A stretch of 34,638 nt of DNA. Origin: Prototheca cutis. Lineage: Eukaryota; Chlorophyta; Trebouxiophyceae; Chlorellales; Chlorellaceae. The DNA lies in the NCBI GenBank assembly GCA_002897115.2, contig BCIH01000008.1:954013-988650 (forward strand). The letters run 5' to 3'. Of the stretch, positions 31,209 through 34,638 are shown piece by piece. The position numbers were made by a program, and so were the translations under genes. How positions within the stretch are numbered: the stretch's first letter is position 1; every line of letters begins with the position of its first letter. Under the pieces are notes generated by a model. It made no database searches. It had not been told where the DNA came from and saw only the letters and a list, made by a program, of their open reading frames with translations.

Positions 31209-32948
31209 TCAGTTTTCGGGTTTCCTGTGGGCCGTGTCGCACTCTGCGGCCATGTCGTCCGCGCCCTGGCTGCGCAACCACGCTGCCAGCCGGCGCTTGG
31301 GGCCGCTAGTCGCCTGGGTCAGTTCGTACAGCGTCACCAGCGTCGACACCGTCCAGCCCTGCGTGTCAGAATGGCGTGTGCGCTTGGACAGACCAGCAAA
31401 CAAGCCTCGCGCCGACAACATATCATATCAATCATCCCCGACAGAAGCCTCCGCCCAGCCGACCAGCCCTCCTCCAGCAAGCACGTCCGTCCTTCCGACC
31501 AATCCGATCCAAATCTAAAACAAATGCCTGCCTGGAGGGTGGAGGCATCGGCGCCTTGGACCGCAGCCTCGAGCCCCGCGATGGCTTCGGCAGGCCGGCC
31601 TTCATGCAGCCGGCAGATGGCCAGGTTCGCGGCAGCCTCGGCGTCGTCGCCACGCTGAGCCACAGCGCGTGCAAAGCTGCCTGCCGCCGCGGCCCAGTCA
31701 CGCTTGACCGAGGCCAGCAGGCCCTGCGCCTTGAGCAGCGCCACGGGGGCCCCCGGCTCGTCGCCGGGCGCGGGGCCGGGAAGCGACCGGGCAAGGAACG
31801 CCGCCGTGCCCAGCGACGCCTCGGCACCGGCGACATCACCCATGCGCAGCTGCACCGCCGCGGCATGCATCCACGTCGAAATGCTGCGCCCGTCACGCTC
31901 CAGCTGCTCATCCAGCACGCCCAACGCCGCCTGATACTGCTGCTGACTGCGCGTGGTTATGCAACGAGGTTCTTTGTGTAAAGGAGAGTACGAAACAGAG
32001 TGGGCACGCATGTGTGCTGGTGATGGGGCCCTCCCAGGGAAGTCCGAGTGTGCATGCGGGCGTGCCCCGCACCCAGAAAATACCCCCGACCCCAATCTCC
32101 ACTCTTCCTGCACAAACAAAAAGGGCCAAGAAGACACACAGCAGGAGCAATACTCACGCGGCATGGACGTTGGCAAGCGCACTTGCCGAGCGAGCCTGAC
32201 GCCGCTGCCAGGTCACTGCGGTTGTCGATGCGGCCCCACCAGGCCCCCTGGCGGCGCTTTCCGCTTCGTTTCGGCAGTCCTCCAGCAGCGTTCGCAGCGC
32301 GCCCGTGGCTTCCGGGAGTGCGTTCACCGAAGTCAGCACCTGTCCGCGCAGCCACCGCAGAGCAAACGGGACGGTACAGTGGCCATCCAGCGTGCGGTAC
32401 TTTGGACCGTCGAGGTCGCCCAGGGCCTCCAGAACTTGCCGCGCCGCATGGAAGCGCCCCAGCCGCACCAGCGCTAGTACGTGGAACAGCGCCACGCTCA
32501 CTGCCGTCGTCATGCTGGGCGCGGGAGCCGTATCACCACACTGCATTACAATGTCCTGCCATTTGCCCTGTGCCATGGTTGGAAAGGGGGTCGGGTTGGG
32601 ATTCCTGGGACCTGCCGGTAGTGGCGGGGGCGTCCTGCGCCCCTGCAACCGCCCGCCCCCTGCGGCAGGCCGAGAGATGTCTCTGGCGAGGGAAGGCCCC
32701 CGTTCAAGGCAGGTCGCGTAATCGATGGGCTATCGCGATGTCACGTCATCGCCATCCCAGCCAATACATAGACATGGACCCATCCCCTGCGATACTACAC
32801 CCACCCTAATGGCCATGTTCAACAGGCCTGAGACGCCGGGAGGGCCAGGCGTGTCCAGGCCTCTCGGAGAGGTCCCCGTCCCGTCCAGAGCGGACCCCAG
32901 TACCGCTGACTCTCGATGCAGGTCCTCACAGCTCATTGTCTCCATCAT
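31209..32948 (-). CDS. TRAPPC12: TRAPPC12-like subunit of the TRAPP complex (TPR protein)
   Basis: Subunit of TRAPPIII, the Rab GTPase exchange complex used in ER-Golgi traffic and autophagy. Four exons on the minus strand (32948-32805, 32567-32158, 31946-31532, 31358-31209) join in phase to 372 residues, about the length of plant TRAPPC12 and half of the animal protein. Family features in order: GDLDGPKYR, CTVPFALRWLRGQVL, a Trp-Arg pair (TWQRRQARS), TPR helices (MGDVAGAEASLGTAAFLAR; AAANLAICRLHEGRPAEAI), and the conserved C-terminal STLVTLYELTQATSGPKRRL followed by a short tail. The last intron starts with GC (CAG|GCAGGC) rather than GT, the only splice that keeps the family alignment intact. 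Exon 1 (Met-Met-Glu...) is less certain. It lies 223 bases downstream of the MRE11 stop on the same strand. Confidence 0.87.
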
Positions 32949-33171
32949 GAAAGCGTAAAATGCCTAAATGTAAATCTTGCCGACTTGGCCCGCGGCTTCA
33001 AGTTTGCTTCGCAGTCGACTCCGTGGGAGGACCAAATGCCCGATTATGTGTGTTGCAGGGGAAGGCGATGGTAGATTTTGCAAAATCGGCGCGGCCCCTC
33101 GTCAATCCAAAGTCTCCAACTTGGTTGGTCACGCAGGCGGGAAATTTTTATATGATGAGTTTACAGAGTAC

Positions 33172-34562
33172 CTACGTCTTCTTTCTTGCGGTGGTCGTTG
33201 CCCGGCGCCGGGTTGCGGGTCGGCGATTAATAACCCTTTGGGAAACTGATCCTGCCAAACTATAATTGCCGGTGCGATCCTCCTCGGACGACGTCCCGTC
33301 CGCCGACAGCACCTGGGATGCTGACCTCGCCGGAGCACGTAGCCTTGGAGCAACAGTTCGTCTCCCGGCATTGGGCTCCCCTCGGATCTCGGTAGTCGCC
33401 GTGAACTCGGGTTCCGAATCGCTCCAGATGGCGTCCGGCACGCCGACGTCGTCGCTATGGCTTATGGCCTCCTCCGGACGGTCCATGGGGGATGGAGGCG
33501 CTTCAGAATCATCCCTGCGGCATATAGACGCATGAGTGAGCTTTTTTTGAAGTGCGCGAGTATTGGCCCGCTTGCCCGGCAAAGGTCCTTGCCTGGGGCC
33601 CAGCGATCCAGTGCTGCTGATGTGTTGGGCTTCAACCAGGGGCAGTGACTGCATTCAGGCACGCTGGGCCCCCATACACAACGGTTGCTGGGCAGCACAT
33701 GTCCTGAAAGTATTGAAGCACGCCCCCCCCCCTTGCCTGACCTGGCATTTCGGGCCCGGCGCTGGCGCTTGGTGGGCGTGAATCCCAGCGGGGACACCTG
33801 TGATGTCTTGGCGGCTCTCTTTCCAGCAGCAGATTCTGCCGCTGTCGCTGACTTTGACGCAGTACCACCGGGCTCGCCTTCGGCCGACAGGCCGTGCAGC
33901 GCGCGGCGGGCAGCCGTCGCTGCGGCGATCGAGTCCAGTATCGTCGCCTCTTCCTGCTCTGCGGGCGCACGTGGCGCTTTCGGCCGTTTGCCCACCTCTG
34001 GCGACGGTGTAGCCATGCCTGGGGATTCACTGTGCTCTCGACCCGCCTCACCGCCTGCAGCAGTAGTGGTGCCAGCGCCGCCAGCACCGGAGGCCGGCTG
34101 CTGAGCAGCTTCCTCCTCGCGTCGGCCCGCGGCGTCACGCGTCTCCTGCAGCACACGTTCCACGGCCTCAGCCAGCGCATTCTTCCTGTCCTTTTCCACA
34201 AATTCGTGCAGCGCCTCTGCCAGTTCCTGCGCATTTTGGGGGGGGGGAGGGGGAGGGGCGCAGTGATCGCATGAGAGGTTGAGGGGAATAAAGAACGGGC
34301 TGGGCTTGCATCGTCGTCCTTGACTTTCACCACCCATGCTTCTCTGCTCCATCAGGGCATGCCACCGCGCAGTTGCTGTTCCCTACAAAACCATGCATAT
34401 TCCCAGGGCCAGCAGCCAACCACGTACCGAGGCGGGGAGGAGGTTGAGCTCGTGACCCAGGTGTTGCGCAACCAACTCCTCGATGAGGGCTTCGTCCAGG
34501 GCCTCGGGCGCCATCCCCTGCGCGATCAGGTTCCGCCCAGCTTCCGCATTGCCGCCGTCGGC
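33172..34562 (-). CDS. MRE11: MRE11 double-strand-break repair nuclease, C-terminal part (partial)
   Basis: C-terminal region of MRE11, the nuclease subunit of the MRE11-RAD50-NBS1 complex in the nucleus. Three exons lie in the window on the minus strand (34562-34428, 34226-33742, 33616-33172), all in phase. The recognisable part is the C-terminal DNA-binding region: EALIEELVAQHLGHELNLLP, then ELAEALHEFVEKDRKNALAE and VERVLQETRDA, matching the plant MRE11 pattern (ALVAE...LKMEILP, ALHxFVxKDxK, LQETR). The following about 250 residues are disordered, rich in Glu/Ala, then Ser/Asp and Arg, with a basic end (RRPATRRRATTTARKKT). The phosphoesterase domain and N-terminus lie beyond the window end, past an intronic G34 run (C on the sense strand). 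Identification rests on this region only. Confidence 0.78.
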
Positions 34563-34604
34563 CTGCAGTTTGTTGGTTGCCAATCACAAAGCAAGAGTGT
34601 GCGT

Positions 34605-34638
<34 letters not shown>
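34605..34638. repeat. G34+ homopolymer at the window end
   Basis: At least 34 G reaching the last base. On the sense strand of MRE11 it is a C run starting about 42 bases upstream of the exon at 34562. The sequence stops inside the run, suggesting an assembly end. Confidence 0.9.

Noticed and set aside
1..34638. tRNA, rRNA, CRISPR arrays or bacterial operons
   Set aside because: No cloverleaf-like gene, rRNA segment, spaced repeats or operon-style spacing was seen; all genes are intron-rich eukaryotic ones.

Overview
This window is nuclear DNA from a eukaryote, most likely a green alga and probably a GC-rich trebouxiophyte (Chlorella/Auxenochlorella-like). The evidence is strong GC bias at third codon positions, many short GT-AG introns (mostly 80-250 bp, donors often GTGNG or GTANG), dense gene packing on both strands, and the gene set: plant-type eS6, a plant-style JmjN/JmjC demethylase, the plastid GTPase BPG2, a plant-length TRAPPC12 and a GAF/PAS TKL-like kinase. 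The lineage is inferred. All gene models were built by hand from splice signals and phase agreement, without transcripts.

Layout: 1-150, 3' end of an unidentified + gene. 656-2097 (-), ribosomal protein eS6. 2846-7352 (+), KDM5/JMJ14-like histone demethylase. 7914-11571 (-), an MCM8-like protein whose ATPase motifs are destroyed. 11840-15958 (+), oligopeptidase B in 12 exons including a 16-nt microexon, diverging from the MCM8-like gene over 268 bp. 16326-20652 (+), GAF-PAS-kinase protein. 21297-22427 (+), decayed transposon-like coding region with in-frame stops. 22841-25068 (+), eIF4B/eIF4H-like RRM protein. 25841-27304 (+), TLC-domain membrane protein. 27641-30542 (+), BPG2 circularly permuted GTPase. 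31209-32948 (-), TRAPPC12. 33172-34562 (-), C-terminal part of MRE11, cut by the window end.

The genes do not form a pathway, as expected for a eukaryote. Functions are translation (eS6, eIF4B/H-like), plastid ribosome assembly (BPG2), chromatin (demethylase), trafficking (TRAPPC12), proteolysis (oligopeptidase B) and signalling (kinase). Two genes (MCM8-like, MRE11) belong to DNA double-strand-break repair.

The most unusual observations are: (1) the MCM8-like protein has lost the Walker A lysine, the Walker B glutamate and the sensor-1 asparagine but keeps the arginine-finger motif; (2) very long pure C/G homopolymers (70, 80, 43 and at least 34 bases) lie in introns or between genes, several just upstream of 3' splice sites; (3) the transposon-like relic carries stops that could all have arisen by C-to-T change.
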